A stretch of DNA of 64,000 bases, from contig NZ_JADBEF010000001.1 in NCBI RefSeq assembly GCF_014873535.1, positions 9,362,001 to 9,426,000 on the forward strand. Direction: 5' to 3'. This DNA comes from Nonomuraea africana (GTDB lineage Bacteria; Actinomycetota; Actinomycetes; Streptosporangiales; Streptosporangiaceae). Made by a program: the position numbers and the translations under genes. This document shows positions 25,078 through 33,223 of the stretch, in pieces (positions within the stretch are counted from its first letter, which is position 1; the number at the start of each line of letters is the position of its first letter). The notes below the pieces were generated by a model that was not told where the DNA came from, did not search any database, and was given only the letters and a program-made list of their open reading frames with translations.

Positions 25078-25899
25078 ATGATCAGCGCTCGCACCACTAG
25101 GTTTCGGAGTCTCGATGGATTGGATTTGTTCGGGACGCTTACTGTTCCCGAACATGTAGCAACCAGTCCAACTGTTCTTGTACACGGTGGTGGCGTGAAT
25201 CGTGAGGAGGGTGGCTTCTTCACACGCCTTGCTGAAGGGCTGGCCCGCGCTGGCTCCCCATCTCTTCGTTTCGACTTTCGAGGACATGGCGAGAGTTCGG
25301 GAACTCAGGAAGAGCTGACCATCTCTGGTGTGGCGAACGACATTCATGCGGCTGTCACGCACGTGTGCGACGAGACGGGAAGCGCCAAGGCCAACATTAT
25401 TGGCGCAAGCTTCGGAGGCGGCATCGCGGCCTATTACACGTCGCGCAATCCTGTCCTGGTGCGCCGGTTGACACTCATCAATCCTCTCCTCGACTACAAA
25501 AAGCGTTTCGTCGACGACAAGCCGTACTGGAATGATGACCGCATTAACGCGGAAGCCGGAAACCTGCTTGAGGAAAAGGGTTCGATAGAACACTCTCCAA
25601 CCTTCAAGCTTGGACGGGCGCTACTCAACGAGGTCTTTCATGTCCAACCACACAAAGCTCTCAGGCATATTTCGGCGCCTACTCTGATCATTCACGGAAC
25701 GCAGGACACCTTTATACCCATCGAGTCCTCTCGGAGCGCGGTCAGCATCATGTCTGGCAACGCAATATTGCTGGAAATCGATGGCGCACAGCACGGGATC
25801 GCGATCCACGATGATCCCCAGTACAGCGATCCGCAAACACAAGCATGGCAGGGCTTCGTCATCGACGAGATCGCAAAATGGCTGACGGAAGCCGACTAG
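25078..25899 (+). CDS. Alpha/beta hydrolase (island cargo)
   Basis: A 273-residue alpha/beta-hydrolase-fold protein with a complete triad: Ser111 in GASFGG, Asp210 in HGTQDTFIP and His239 in GAQHG. VHGGG (35-39) supplies the oxyanion region, and RFDFRGHGESSG is typical of the esterase/dienelactone-like class. No signal peptide, so it is cytoplasmic. ATG 25078 has AAAGG at 25066-25070; GTG 25048 is an alternative. Its stop overlaps the stop of the convergent XRE gene by four bases. It is the main metabolic cargo of the island; substrate unknown. Confidence 0.88.
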   Translation: MISARTTRFRSLDGLDLFGTLTVPEHVATSPTVLVHGGGVNREEGGFFTRLAEGLARAGSPSLRFDFRGHGESSGTQEELTISGVANDIHAAVTHVCDETGSAKANIIGASFGGGIAAYYTSRNPVLVRRLTLINPLLDYKKRFVDDKPYWNDDRINAEAGNLLEEKGSIEHSPTFKLGRALLNEVFHVQPHKALRHISAPTLIIHGTQDTFIPIESSRSAVSIMSGNAILLEIDGAQHGIAIHDDPQYSDPQTQAWQGFVIDEIAKWLTEAD

Positions 25900-27236
25900 C
25901 TTCCGGCTATTGAGCGCAGCTCTTGGACGGATTCCCTTGTCCGCCACCTGTCGAGCATTCCGACAAGACGGGAGACTTCCCGTGCCGTCCGGACAGAGCC
26001 TGTTTCGCGCGCCAGCGCCAGCGCCTTGATCCCTAGACCGGATGCTTCGTCAGGCTCTTGTAGGGCCGCGCATGTACCGGCCTTGAGCGACAGGAAGTAT
26101 CCGTAATCTCGCCGCGAGAACGTGTCCTCAGACAGCCATTCATCGTACAGGCTCCTCGCCTGCTGATATCTTCCTGCTTCTGTGTAACAGATCGCCACCT
26201 GTGCAGCGAAGAGAGCATCGTCGTAGTGCGGCGAAATCTTTGCTGTTGAGCGCTGGCTGTCGTGCTTGGCGTTCTCCAGCATTTCGCGAGCCAAGTCGAT
26301 CTTTCGATCAATGAGATCGGCTTTTCCAGACAGCATCGCTTGTGCCCTTGCTTCTTGCTGGATAGCCTCCGCACGCACACGGACAGGTATACGCCATGGC
26401 CCGTCCTGAACGGCTTCGGCGAGGGTAATCATCCGAATGGCATTCCGATCGTCCCAGGCGACCTGGCTCTTCTTCAGCAACACGTAGCCCTGCATGGCCA
26501 GGTTCCCGGATACTTGCGCCCACTCGATTGCTCGGTCGTGCCAGTAGCTGGCCTGCTCCAGCATCGCCATGTCTCGATAGAGCCATCCAGCGAATTCCGC
26601 GACCTGTGCTCCTATGCCGAAGACCTCTCTGCGGATATTTGACTTGGCTTCGGTTCCTGATCTTTCTACAGCGGCGAGCAGCCCGAGAACTATGGGGAGG
26701 GTTTGTCGTGGCCCGAACCGTCCATCGCGGTCGGCGCAGAACTCGAGTTGCCTGCCGAAGTAGTGCACAATGTCGCGGTCGGTGTAGCGATGCGCATCCA
26801 GCAGCATGGCGGATATGTGTCTGAGCTCATCCAGCCCCAAAGCTGGGAACGTCAGGGAGGCCAAGCCTCCCATCAGGAGACTGCGTCGTGTCGAGTCCAT
26901 TCCTTCACGATCATTCTCGCGTGGTGCGCTGTTTGTGATCTCGGTGGCTTGAATGTCATCGGCGAAGAGTTCGTCTCGATCCATCTGGAATGCGCGCGCG
27001 TAAAGCATGCTGTAGAGCGCGCCGGGCATGGCCGATCCCGATTCCCAAGCCCTGATATTTCGGCAAAGGCTTTCTCGTTTGGGTAGTTGAGTTCGGGTTC
27101 TTTCGTCGGCTGCTTCCACGAGCGCGATAGCCATATCCGTCTGTGACCAGAGATTTGATTCTCGTTTGGTCCGTAGCCGAATGGCCCATGGCGGAATGCG
27201 GGCGGGCGACCCTTGATCATCCTGGTTCTCTGCCAT
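25896..27236 (-). CDS. XRE-type HTH regulator with TPR-like sensor domain
   Basis: A 446-residue protein. Residues about 15-90 resemble an XRE helix-turn-helix (IRLRTKRESNLWSQTDMAIAL and IRAWESGSAMP), although a longer than usual insert separates the helices. Residues about 115-440 are helical repeats of tetratricopeptide style (for example EQASYWHDRAIEWAQVSGN and YTEAGRYQQARSLYDEWL). Such proteins are abundant in streptomycete mobile elements and probably sense a peptide or protein ligand. It is transcribed towards the hydrolase gene. The RRSLLMGGLASLTFPALG stretch (about 117-134) looks like a buried linker rather than a signal peptide. Confidence 0.85.
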   Translation of the reverse strand: MAENQDDQGSPARIPPWAIRLRTKRESNLWSQTDMAIALVEAADERTRTQLPKRESLCRNIRAWESGSAMPGALYSMLYARAFQMDRDELFADDIQATEITNSAPRENDREGMDSTRRSLLMGGLASLTFPALGLDELRHISAMLLDAHRYTDRDIVHYFGRQLEFCADRDGRFGPRQTLPIVLGLLAAVERSGTEAKSNIRREVFGIGAQVAEFAGWLYRDMAMLEQASYWHDRAIEWAQVSGNLAMQGYVLLKKSQVAWDDRNAIRMITLAEAVQDGPWRIPVRVRAEAIQQEARAQAMLSGKADLIDRKIDLAREMLENAKHDSQRSTAKISPHYDDALFAAQVAICYTEAGRYQQARSLYDEWLSEDTFSRRDYGYFLSLKAGTCAALQEPDEASGLGIKALALARETGSVRTAREVSRLVGMLDRWRTRESVQELRSIAGS

Positions 27237-27504
27237 GTGAGTACCCGAGACGCGAGAGGGAAGACGTTGATCCCTACCGTACGCCAGTCTCTCCGGGATG
27301 TGCAGGTGATCCTGAGGCTCCAGGAGTCGCTCAGGGTCGCGGCGAGGACCAATGCAGGCACCAATGCCCCGATGGCACGTTTGGGCCCTCCACGCGCGTT
27401 CAGAGGGCCTGCGGGACGGGAACAGTCGCGAGTGCGGCGTATCCGGATATATCGAAGGGCGACCTGAAGGGAGAGGCGCGCCGCATGGCTGATCATCACG
27501 GACG

Positions 27505-27588
27505 GTGATCGTCCACGTCCACCAGCCTCGCGCGCGCCTGCACGCGTTGGGATCGTATTCGTCCGTGGACGAAGACGAAGACGATCAC
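27505..27588 (+). repeat. Structured inverted-repeat element B
   Basis: Begins GTGATCGTC (27505-27513) and ends with its complement GACGATCAC (27580-27588). The arms continue with GTC/GAC triplets in three-base phase. Its core GCCTCGCGCGCG (27525) followed by CTGC aligns with element A at 24936, with a one-base difference in spacing. It lies about 270 bases upstream of the XRE gene start. Confidence 0.6.
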
Positions 27589-27864
27589 GCAGCGTAGCGC
27601 AAGGGTCCCTGCGGCAAACGGAAGGGGGAATGCCCAACAACTCTCTCACCTGGGAGGGAGGTGATATCTGACGAATTCCACAAACGACAATGGATCAATC
27701 GAGGAGGCGACCGCCTGTCGGCGGACTGAACGAAGAAACGAAGCGCAGCGCGCGTTCCACTTGAGACGAGTGACCAGCACATTCAGAACGTCCATAAGCC
27801 AGGAAGGAGCACGTCGTCTGGCGCGACTGTTGACCATTGAAGAAACGAACGAACGATGAAACGA

Positions 27865-27898
27865 AACGGGATCCTGTGAACGACGGCAGGATCCCGTT
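27865..27898 (+). terminator. Stem-loop with 12-bp perfect stem
   Basis: AACGGGATCCTG (27865-27876) pairs perfectly with CAGGATCCCGTT (27887-27898) across a 10-base loop, followed by TCTCGTT. It resembles a rho-independent terminator and would also work on the opposite strand (A-rich sequence on its left). No gene that it could terminate is recognised on either side, which hints at an unannotated transcript. Confidence 0.5.
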
Positions 27899-27920
27899 CT
27901 CGTTGACAAGCGGAGCGATG

Positions 27921-27953
27921 GCCCGAATGTCACCTTCCGTGACTCCTTCGGGC
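27921..27953 (+). repeat. Compound hairpin in the island right arm
   Basis: Outer stem GCCCGAA/TTCGGGC (27921-27927, 27947-27953) encloses an inner stem GTCAC/GTGAC (27929-27933, 27939-27943) with loop CTTCC. The fold is compact and close to the previous stem-loop; function unknown. Confidence 0.45.
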
Positions 27954-27956
27954 CTC

Positions 27957-28025
27957 GTGCATGTGCACGTGCACGCCGTGAATGTGGCCCTTACGTGCAG
28001 ACGCGCGTGGCGCGTGCACATGCAC
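27957..28025 (+). repeat. 13-bp inverted repeat near attR
   Basis: GTGCATGTGCACG (27957-27969) and its perfect complement CGTGCACATGCAC (28013-28025), 43 bases apart. Each arm contains the self-complementary GTGCAC. Possible binding site for a dimeric protein such as an excision factor, or a cruciform. Confidence 0.45.
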
Positions 28026-28164
28026 AACTCGGGATGACGGTCACTCTTCGTAAGATTCGACTGAGGGCATTGATGATCTTCCGCGCTCCCGTAGATGGGA
28101 CCCTCAACCGACTGTTCACGACAACCTTGCAGGTCAGAACCCATGCTATGAGTAGCGTTTGACC

Positions 28165-28175
28165 CATCCCACATG
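28165..28175 (+). repeat. attR core
   Basis: CATCCCACATG, the second copy of the att core. The sequence to its right (28176-28184) is the original DUF72 beginning read leftward: ATG CGG CTT, then CAT GTG GGA inside the core. Confidence 0.88.
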
Positions 28176-28184
28176 AAGCCGCAT
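28165..28184 (-). pseudogene. Severed 5' end of the DUF72 gene
   Basis: Six codons plus part of a seventh (M R L H V G) left at the right junction. In the intact chromosome this ATG would lie 23 bases after the stop of the alpha/beta hydrolase gene, so DUF72 was the last gene of that operon. Ribosomes starting here now run into the island and stop soon after, at about 28146. Confidence 0.8.
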
Positions 28185-28207
28185 GGACTCGACGCTACCG
28201 AAGGCGC

Positions 28208-28987
28208 TCATCCGGCGAGGAACCCGCTGACCGCGGCCAGCCAGGCGTCCGGCTGGTCGATGTGGGCCATGTGGCCCGCCTCCTCCAGGATCACCGCGCC
28301 GGTGCACGGGGTCCGGCCGGCCAGCGTGGCCGGGAAGATCATGTCCTGCCGGGCGTGCAGCAGGAAGAGCGGGAGGCCGCGCAGCCGCTCCACCGGATCG
28401 GGGTAGCGGGCGGAGGGGAAGCGGCCGCTGCGGTACGGCTCCAGATAGCTGGCGGTGAACCTGACCCGCTCCAGGCGCTCCAGGTAGGCGGTCAGGAGCT
28501 CCTGGTTCCACACGTTGAGCGGCGCGGCGGCGAAGGCCTCGGCGCGGGTGAGGGCGGGGCCGTCCAGCGGGGAGGTGTCCCAGACCGACGGGTGGGCCTT
28601 GGCCCTGCGTTCGTACTCGGCCCAGCCGGCGAAGGCGTCGGGGGGAACGGGCAGGACACTGCTCGAGGCCACGATCAGGCGTCTGACCAGGCCGGGCGCC
28701 TGGACGGCCAGCCGCTGGGCGATCAGCCCGCCGTACGAGAAGCCGAGGACGTCGACCGGCGACGAACCGATCAGTTCGACGAGATCGGCCACCATCGCGT
28801 CGGGGGTGAGCGGCTCGGCGGCGGGGGAGCGGCCGCAGCCGCGCAGGTCGGGGAAGAGCAGGCGGCGCTCGCCGGCCAGCCGGTCGAGCGGCTCGACGAG
28901 GTAGCTGTGGTCCCAGTCGGGGCCGCCGTGGACGACCAGCAGCGTGCTGTCCGGCGGCCCGGCGAACTCCTTCACGTGCAGGCGCAT
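28208..28987 (-). CDS. Alpha/beta hydrolase, proline iminopeptidase-like
   Basis: A 259-residue hydrolase. HGGPDWDHSYL (20-30) has the HGGP oxyanion motif of the proline-iminopeptidase group. Nucleophile Ser84 lies in GFSYGG; the acid is probably in HARQDMIFP and the base His in EAGHMAHID. It is cytoplasmic. It begins nine bases after the PuuD-type gene and is probably the fifth gene of the amine operon, perhaps hydrolysing an ester, amide or gamma-glutamyl derivative. Substrate unknown. Confidence 0.85.
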   Translation of the reverse strand: MRLHVKEFAGPPDSTLLVVHGGPDWDHSYLVEPLDRLAGERRLLFPDLRGCGRSPAAEPLTPDAMVADLVELIGSSPVDVLGFSYGGLIAQRLAVQAPGLVRRLIVASSSVLPVPPDAFAGWAEYERRAKAHPSVWDTSPLDGPALTRAEAFAAAPLNVWNQELLTAYLERLERVRFTASYLEPYRSGRFPSARYPDPVERLRGLPLFLLHARQDMIFPATLAGRTPCTGAVILEEAGHMAHIDQPDAWLAAVSGFLAG

Positions 28988-28996
28988 CAGGCGAGG

Positions 28997-29689
28997 CTAA
29001 CCGGCGGCGCCGACAAGAGCGCGGAACAGCGAGCCGTCCTCCGCGGCCTCGGGATGCCACTGGGCAGCCACGGCGAAGCGGTGTCCCGGCAGCTCGACCG
29101 CCTCGATGGTGCCGTCGGCGGCGTGCGCGGTGGCCTGCAGCCCGTTGCCCAGGCGGCGGATCGCCTGGTGGTGGTAGTGCGGGACGGTCAGCGTGTCACC
29201 GCCCACGATCCCCGCCATCCGGCTGCCCGGCGTGACGCTGACCGGCAGGTGCCCGAACTCGCCGGGCGCGGGCGCGTGCCCGGAGTGCCCGACCACGTCG
29301 GGCAGGTGCTGGTGCAGGCTGCCGCCGAGCGTGACGTTCAGGACCTGGAGCCCCCTGCAGATGCCCAGGAAGGGAAGCTCCGCCTTGAGCGCCGCGTCCG
29401 CCAACACGAACTCCGCCGAATCCCGAAATTTCCGGATGAATCCGGTGCGCTCGTGTGGCGTCTCCGCGTACCGCGAGGGGTCGATGTCGCCCCCGCCCGC
29501 CAGGATCACCCCGTCGAGCCGGTCCACGACCGAGGCGAGGTCCCCGGCGGGCGGCAGGATCACCGGCTGCCCGCCCGCGCGCACCACCTGCTCCACATAC
29601 ATGTACGGCAGCAGCGCCGTCGTCATGTCCCACACGGTGAAACGCGCGGGCTCGACATAACAGGTGATACCGATTAGCGGTCTGGTCAT
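28997..29689 (-). CDS. Gamma-glutamyl-amide hydrolase, class I GATase (PuuD-like)
   Basis: A 230-residue peptidase C26-family enzyme that releases glutamate from gamma-glutamyl amino acids such as gamma-glutamyl-GABA. The nucleophile lies in LGICRGLQVLNV and the catalytic His in AAQWHPEA; the N-terminus is MTRPLIGITCYVE and the oxyanion region is ILAGGGDIDPSRY. ATG 29689 overlaps the stop of the preceding SDR gene. Last pathway-specific step of the gamma-glutamylation route encoded by this operon. Confidence 0.92.
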   Translation of the reverse strand: MTRPLIGITCYVEPARFTVWDMTTALLPYMYVEQVVRAGGQPVILPPAGDLASVVDRLDGVILAGGGDIDPSRYAETPHERTGFIRKFRDSAEFVLADAALKAELPFLGICRGLQVLNVTLGGSLHQHLPDVVGHSGHAPAPGEFGHLPVSVTPGSRMAGIVGGDTLTVPHYHHQAIRRLGNGLQATAHAADGTIEAVELPGHRFAVAAQWHPEAAEDGSLFRALVGAAG

Positions 29690-30450
29690 AGCGGTGTAAC
29701 GTATGCGCCCGAGATGCCGCCGTCGACCAGGAACTCCGCGCCCGTGATGAACGAGGCGTCGTCCGAGGCCAGGAAGGCCACCGCCGCGGCGATCTCGCTC
29801 GCCTCGGCGAAGCGGCCGACGGGGATGTGCACCAGGCGGCGCTGGGCGCGTTCGGGGTCCTTGGCGAACAGCTCCTGCAGCAGCGGCGTGTTCACCGGGC
29901 CGGGGCAGAGGGCGTTGACCCTGATGCCCTCGCGGGCGAACTGCACGCCGAGCTCCCTCGACATCGCCAGCACGCCGCCCTTGGAGGCGGTGTAGGAGAT
30001 CTGGCTCGTGGCCGAGCCCATCACCGCGACGAACGAGGCGGTGTTGACGATCGAGCCCTTGCCCTGACGCCGCATGTACGGGATGACGTGCTTGCAGCAC
30101 AGATAGACGGAGGTCAGGTTGACCTCCTGCACCCGGCGCCAGGCGTCGAGACCGGTCTCCAGGATGGAGTCGTCGTCGGGCGGGGAGATGCCGGCGTTGT
30201 TGAAGGCGATGTCGACGCTGCCGTAGGTGTCGAACGCGGTCTGGTACATCCTGACCACGTCGTCCTCGCTGGTGACGTCGGCCCGCACGAACAGCCCGCC
30301 CACCTCGTCGGCGGCCTTGGCGCCGGTGGGCTCGTCGAGGTCGACGCAGACCACCTTCGCGCCCTCCTCGGCGAACCTGCGCGCGGTGGCCAGGCCGATG
30401 CCGCTGCCCGCGCCGGTGATCACGGCGACGCGGTCCTGCAAACGCTGCAT
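29686..30450 (-). CDS. SDR-family dehydrogenase
   Basis: A 254-residue classical short-chain dehydrogenase. The cofactor motif is TGAGSGIG, with VCVDLDEP placing an Asp after the second strand, which favours NAD. NNAG lies near residue 87, and the catalytic Ser and YTASK motif follow. In a canonical putrescine pathway the position between GS and ALDH activity is filled by an FAD oxidase (PuuB). An alcohol dehydrogenase here would instead suit an amino-alcohol substrate. It starts 15 bases after the ALDH stop. Confidence 0.9.
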   Translation of the reverse strand: MQRLQDRVAVITGAGSGIGLATARRFAEEGAKVVCVDLDEPTGAKAADEVGGLFVRADVTSEDDVVRMYQTAFDTYGSVDIAFNNAGISPPDDDSILETGLDAWRRVQEVNLTSVYLCCKHVIPYMRRQGKGSIVNTASFVAVMGSATSQISYTASKGGVLAMSRELGVQFAREGIRVNALCPGPVNTPLLQELFAKDPERAQRRLVHIPVGRFAEASEIAAAVAFLASDDASFITGAEFLVDGGISGAYVTPL

Positions 30451-30465
30451 ATGTGTTTCTCCCGG

Positions 30466-31809
30466 TCAGTCGGTGGCGATGAAGACGTTCTTGGTCTCGG
30501 TGAAGGCCGCCAGCGCGTCGGGCCCGAGTTCCCTGCCCAGCCCCGACTGCTTGAAGCCGCCGAACGGGGTCCAGTAGCGCACGCTGGAGTGGGAGTTCAC
30601 GCTCAGGTTGCCCGCCTCCACCGCCCTCGCGACCCTGAGCGCGCGGCCCACGTCACGCGTCCAGATGGAGCCGCTCAGGCCGTACGGCGTGTCGTTGGCG
30701 ATGCGCACCGCCTCGGCCTCGTCGGCGAACGGGACCACGGACACCACCGGACCGAAGATCTCCTCGGTGAAGGCGCGGTCGGTGACGGCGGAGGTGAGCA
30801 CGGTCGGCGGGAACCAGAAGCCGGGCCCCGACGGGCACGAGCCCTGCAGGTAGGGGCTGCCTTCGACGAAGCCGCGCACCCTGTCGAGGTGCTCGGCGCT
30901 GATCAGCGGACCCATCTCGGTGCTCTCGTCGAGCGGGTCGCCGACCTTGACGCCGTGCACGGCCCGCGAGAGGAGGCCGAGGAAGTCGTCGTGGACAGCG
31001 GCCTCGACCAGGATCCTGGATCTGGCGCAGCAGTCCTGGCCCGAGTTGTCGAAGACCGCGTAGGGAGCGGTGGCGGCGGCCTTCTCCAGGTCGGAGTCGG
31101 CGAAGACGATGTTGGCCGACTTGCCGCCCAGCTCCAGCGTGAGGCGCTTGACCTGCGTGGCGCACGTGGCGGCGATCTGCTTGCCGACCTCGGTGGAGCC
31201 GGTGAACACGATCTTGGCGACGTCCGGGTGCTCGACGAGGCGGGCGCCGGCGACCTCGCCCGCTCCGGGCAGCACCTGCAGCACTCCCTCGGGAAGCCCC
31301 GCCTCGAGGGCGAGCTCGGCCAGTCTGAGGGCGGTCAGCGGCGTCCATTCCGCCGGCTTGACGATCACCGTGTTGCCCGCCGCGAGCGCGGGGGCGACTC
31401 CCCACGTCATGACGACCATCGGGAAGTTCCACGGCACGATCACGCCGACCACGCCCAGAGGTTCCTGGAAGGTGACGTCGATGCCGCCCGCGACGGGGAT
31501 CTGCAGGCCGTGGTTGCGCTCGGGCGCTCCCGCGTAGAAGTGCAGCACGTCGCGGACGTTGCCCGCCTCCCAGCGGGCGTTGCCGATCGTGTGGCCGGCG
31601 TTGGCGACCTCCAGCCGGGCCAGTTCCTCCGCGTGCGCGTCGACCTGCTCGGCGAAGCGCCTGAGCAAGCGGGCGCGGTCGCCTGGCGAGACCTGCCGCC
31701 AGGTGTGGAAGGCGGTTCTGGCACGCTCCACGGCCCTGTCGATCTCCGCCGCTTCGGCGAATGCGACCTCGGCGACCACGGTCTCGGTCGCCGGATTGAT
31801 GATCTTCAA
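30466..31809 (-). CDS. Aldehyde dehydrogenase, PuuC-like
   Basis: NAD(P)-dependent aldehyde dehydrogenase of about 447 residues. It has LELGGKSANIVF with the general-base Glu and DNSGQDCCARSRI with the catalytic Cys, preceded by the FTGSTEVGK cofactor loop. The only sensible start is TTG 31809, which overlaps the GS stop as TTGA, so translation is coupled; the mature N-terminus would be LKIINPATETVV. It probably oxidises a gamma-glutamyl amino aldehyde to the acid. Confidence 0.9.
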   Translation of the reverse strand: MKIINPATETVVAEVAFAEAAEIDRAVERARTAFHTWRQVSPGDRARLLRRFAEQVDAHAEELARLEVANAGHTIGNARWEAGNVRDVLHFYAGAPERNHGLQIPVAGGIDVTFQEPLGVVGVIVPWNFPMVVMTWGVAPALAAGNTVIVKPAEWTPLTALRLAELALEAGLPEGVLQVLPGAGEVAGARLVEHPDVAKIVFTGSTEVGKQIAATCATQVKRLTLELGGKSANIVFADSDLEKAAATAPYAVFDNSGQDCCARSRILVEAAVHDDFLGLLSRAVHGVKVGDPLDESTEMGPLISAEHLDRVRGFVEGSPYLQGSCPSGPGFWFPPTVLTSAVTDRAFTEEIFGPVVSVVPFADEAEAVRIANDTPYGLSGSIWTRDVGRALRVARAVEAGNLSVNSHSSVRYWTPFGGFKQSGLGRELGPDALAAFTETKNVFIATD

Positions 31810-33164
31810 AGTCTCTCGAATCCCCTGAACAGTTCCCAGTCCGTCACCGCCGCGTCGAAGGCGGTCAACTCGACGCGGGCGTTGTTGGCGTAGTGCGCCA
31901 CCGCGTCCTCGCCGAAGCTCTCGCGGGCCAGCTTCGACCCTTCCCACAGTGCCAGCGCGTCACGCAGCGTGTGCGGCACGGTCTCGGCGCCGCTGGTGTA
32001 GGCGTTGCCCGTGTACGGCTCCTCCAGCGGCAGTTCGTGGTCGATGCCGTGCAGTCCGGCCGCGATGAGCGCGGCCACCGCGAGGTAGGGGTTCACGTCG
32101 CCGCCCGGCACCCGGTTCTCCACGCGCAGCGAGGGGCCGTGCCCCACGAGACGGAGCGAACACGTGCGGTTATCCACACCCCACTTGATTGCGGTAGGGG
32201 CGAAGCTGCCTGGCACGTACCGCTTGTAGGAGTTGATGTTCGGAGCGTAAAGGAGGGTGAGTTCCCGCAGGCAGGCGAGCTGCCCGGCGATGAACCTCGC
32301 TCCTGTCTCCGACAGTCCGTACGGCTGGCTCCCGGCCATAATGGGCGAGTTGTCCACAGACCTCAGCGATATGTGGATATGACAGGAATTGCCCTCGCGC
32401 TGGTTCGGCTTGGCCATGAAAGTGATCGACTTGCCCTCCTGGGCGGCGATCTCCTTGGCCCCGTTCTTGTAGATCGAGTGGTTGTCGCACGTGCGCAGCG
32501 CCTCGTCGTAGCGGAAGGCGATCTCGTGCTGGCCGAGGTTGCACTCGCCCTTGGCCGACTCGACGTAGAGCCCCGCGCCCTCCATCTCCAGCCTGATGCG
32601 GCGCAGGAGCGGCTCGATGCGGGCGGTCCCGAGCAGGGAGTAGTCGACGTTGTAGAGGTTGGCGGGCGACAGGTCGCGGTAGCCGCGCCGCCATGCGTCC
32701 TCGTAGCTGTCGTCGTAGACCACGAACTCCAGCTCGGTGCCCACGTAGGCGGCCAGGCCGCGCTCCTCGAGCCTGGCCAGCTGCCTGCGCAGGATCTGCC
32801 GGGGGGAGGCGGTCACGTCGGAGCCGTCCTCCCACTGGAGGTCGGCCATGAGCAGGGCTGTCCCCTCCTGCCAGGGAATACGCCGCAGTGTGGAAATATC
32901 GGGCTTCATCACGAAATCCCCGTATCCGCGCTCCCATGACGACATCTCGTAGCCACTGACGGTGTTCATGTCGACATCGACGGCCAGGAGGTAGTTGCAT
33001 CCTTCTGACCCGTGGTGTAGCACCTCGTCAAGGAAGAATCTGGCGGAGAGCCGCTTGCCCTGCATCCGGCCCTGCATGTCCACCAGGGCCAGCAGGACGG
33101 TGTCGATCCGTCCCGCCGCCACTTCGTCACGCAACTCGTCGATCGAAAGGAAGCCACCTGCCAC
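31806..33164 (-). CDS. Glutamine synthetase-like gamma-glutamyl-amine synthetase
   Basis: GS-fold ligase of about 452 residues that probably joins glutamate to an amine at the expense of ATP (PuuA, GlnA3 and GlnA4 relatives). GS motifs include FMAKPNQREGNSCHIHISL, NSYKRYVPGSFAPTAIKWG and RVENRVPGGDVNPYLA. I prefer GTG 33164, six bases after GGAGG; GTG 33170 is the upstream alternative. It lacks the C-terminal adenylylation signature of GlnA1, and its neighbours are catabolic, so it is not a nitrogen-assimilation GS. First gene of the operon, divergent from the FadR-type regulator. Confidence 0.9.
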   Translation of the reverse strand: MAGGFLSIDELRDEVAAGRIDTVLLALVDMQGRMQGKRLSARFFLDEVLHHGSEGCNYLLAVDVDMNTVSGYEMSSWERGYGDFVMKPDISTLRRIPWQEGTALLMADLQWEDGSDVTASPRQILRRQLARLEERGLAAYVGTELEFVVYDDSYEDAWRRGYRDLSPANLYNVDYSLLGTARIEPLLRRIRLEMEGAGLYVESAKGECNLGQHEIAFRYDEALRTCDNHSIYKNGAKEIAAQEGKSITFMAKPNQREGNSCHIHISLRSVDNSPIMAGSQPYGLSETGARFIAGQLACLRELTLLYAPNINSYKRYVPGSFAPTAIKWGVDNRTCSLRLVGHGPSLRVENRVPGGDVNPYLAVAALIAAGLHGIDHELPLEEPYTGNAYTSGAETVPHTLRDALALWEGSKLARESFGEDAVAHYANNARVELTAFDAAVTDWELFRGFERL

Positions 33165-33223
33165 AGTCACCCTCCCGCGTTATTGGGCTAGTGTTAGACC
33201 ATTGGCAAGTCCGAGTCAAGGGG

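Larger units (their letters stand above)
27237..28164. other. Noncoding right arm of the island
   Basis: More than 900 bases without a convincing gene. Open frames on both strands are short, lack ribosome-binding sites and have no recognisable motif. What is visible is structure: element B (27505-27588), two hairpins (27865-27898 and 27921-27953), a 13-bp inverted repeat (27957-27969 with 28013-28025), and a TTGACC box directly before the att core. It may hold a small RNA, a mobilisation origin or control sites for excision. Confidence 0.55.
22682..28175. mobile_element. 5.5-kb serine-integrase genomic island
   Basis: DNA of visibly lower GC than its surroundings, bounded by the direct repeat CATCCCACATG. 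It carries one large serine recombinase adjacent to the left end, two small hypothetical genes, an alpha/beta hydrolase, an XRE-TPR regulator and a 0.9-kb noncoding right arm. Joining the outer flanks at the repeat restores an uninterrupted DUF72 reading frame, which is strong internal proof of insertion and of the exact ends. No replication, conjugation or capsid genes are present, so it must be mobilised passively or be a degraded remnant of a larger element. Confidence 0.9.

Noticed and set aside
24676..25593. Minus-strand open frame opposite the island hydrolase
   Set aside because: The plus strand has a complete catalytic triad and a ribosome-binding site; the minus frame has no recognisable feature.
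27237..28164. Several short open frames in the island right arm
   Set aside because: None has a ribosome-binding site or family motif; frames are repeatedly broken and the region is dominated by hairpins.
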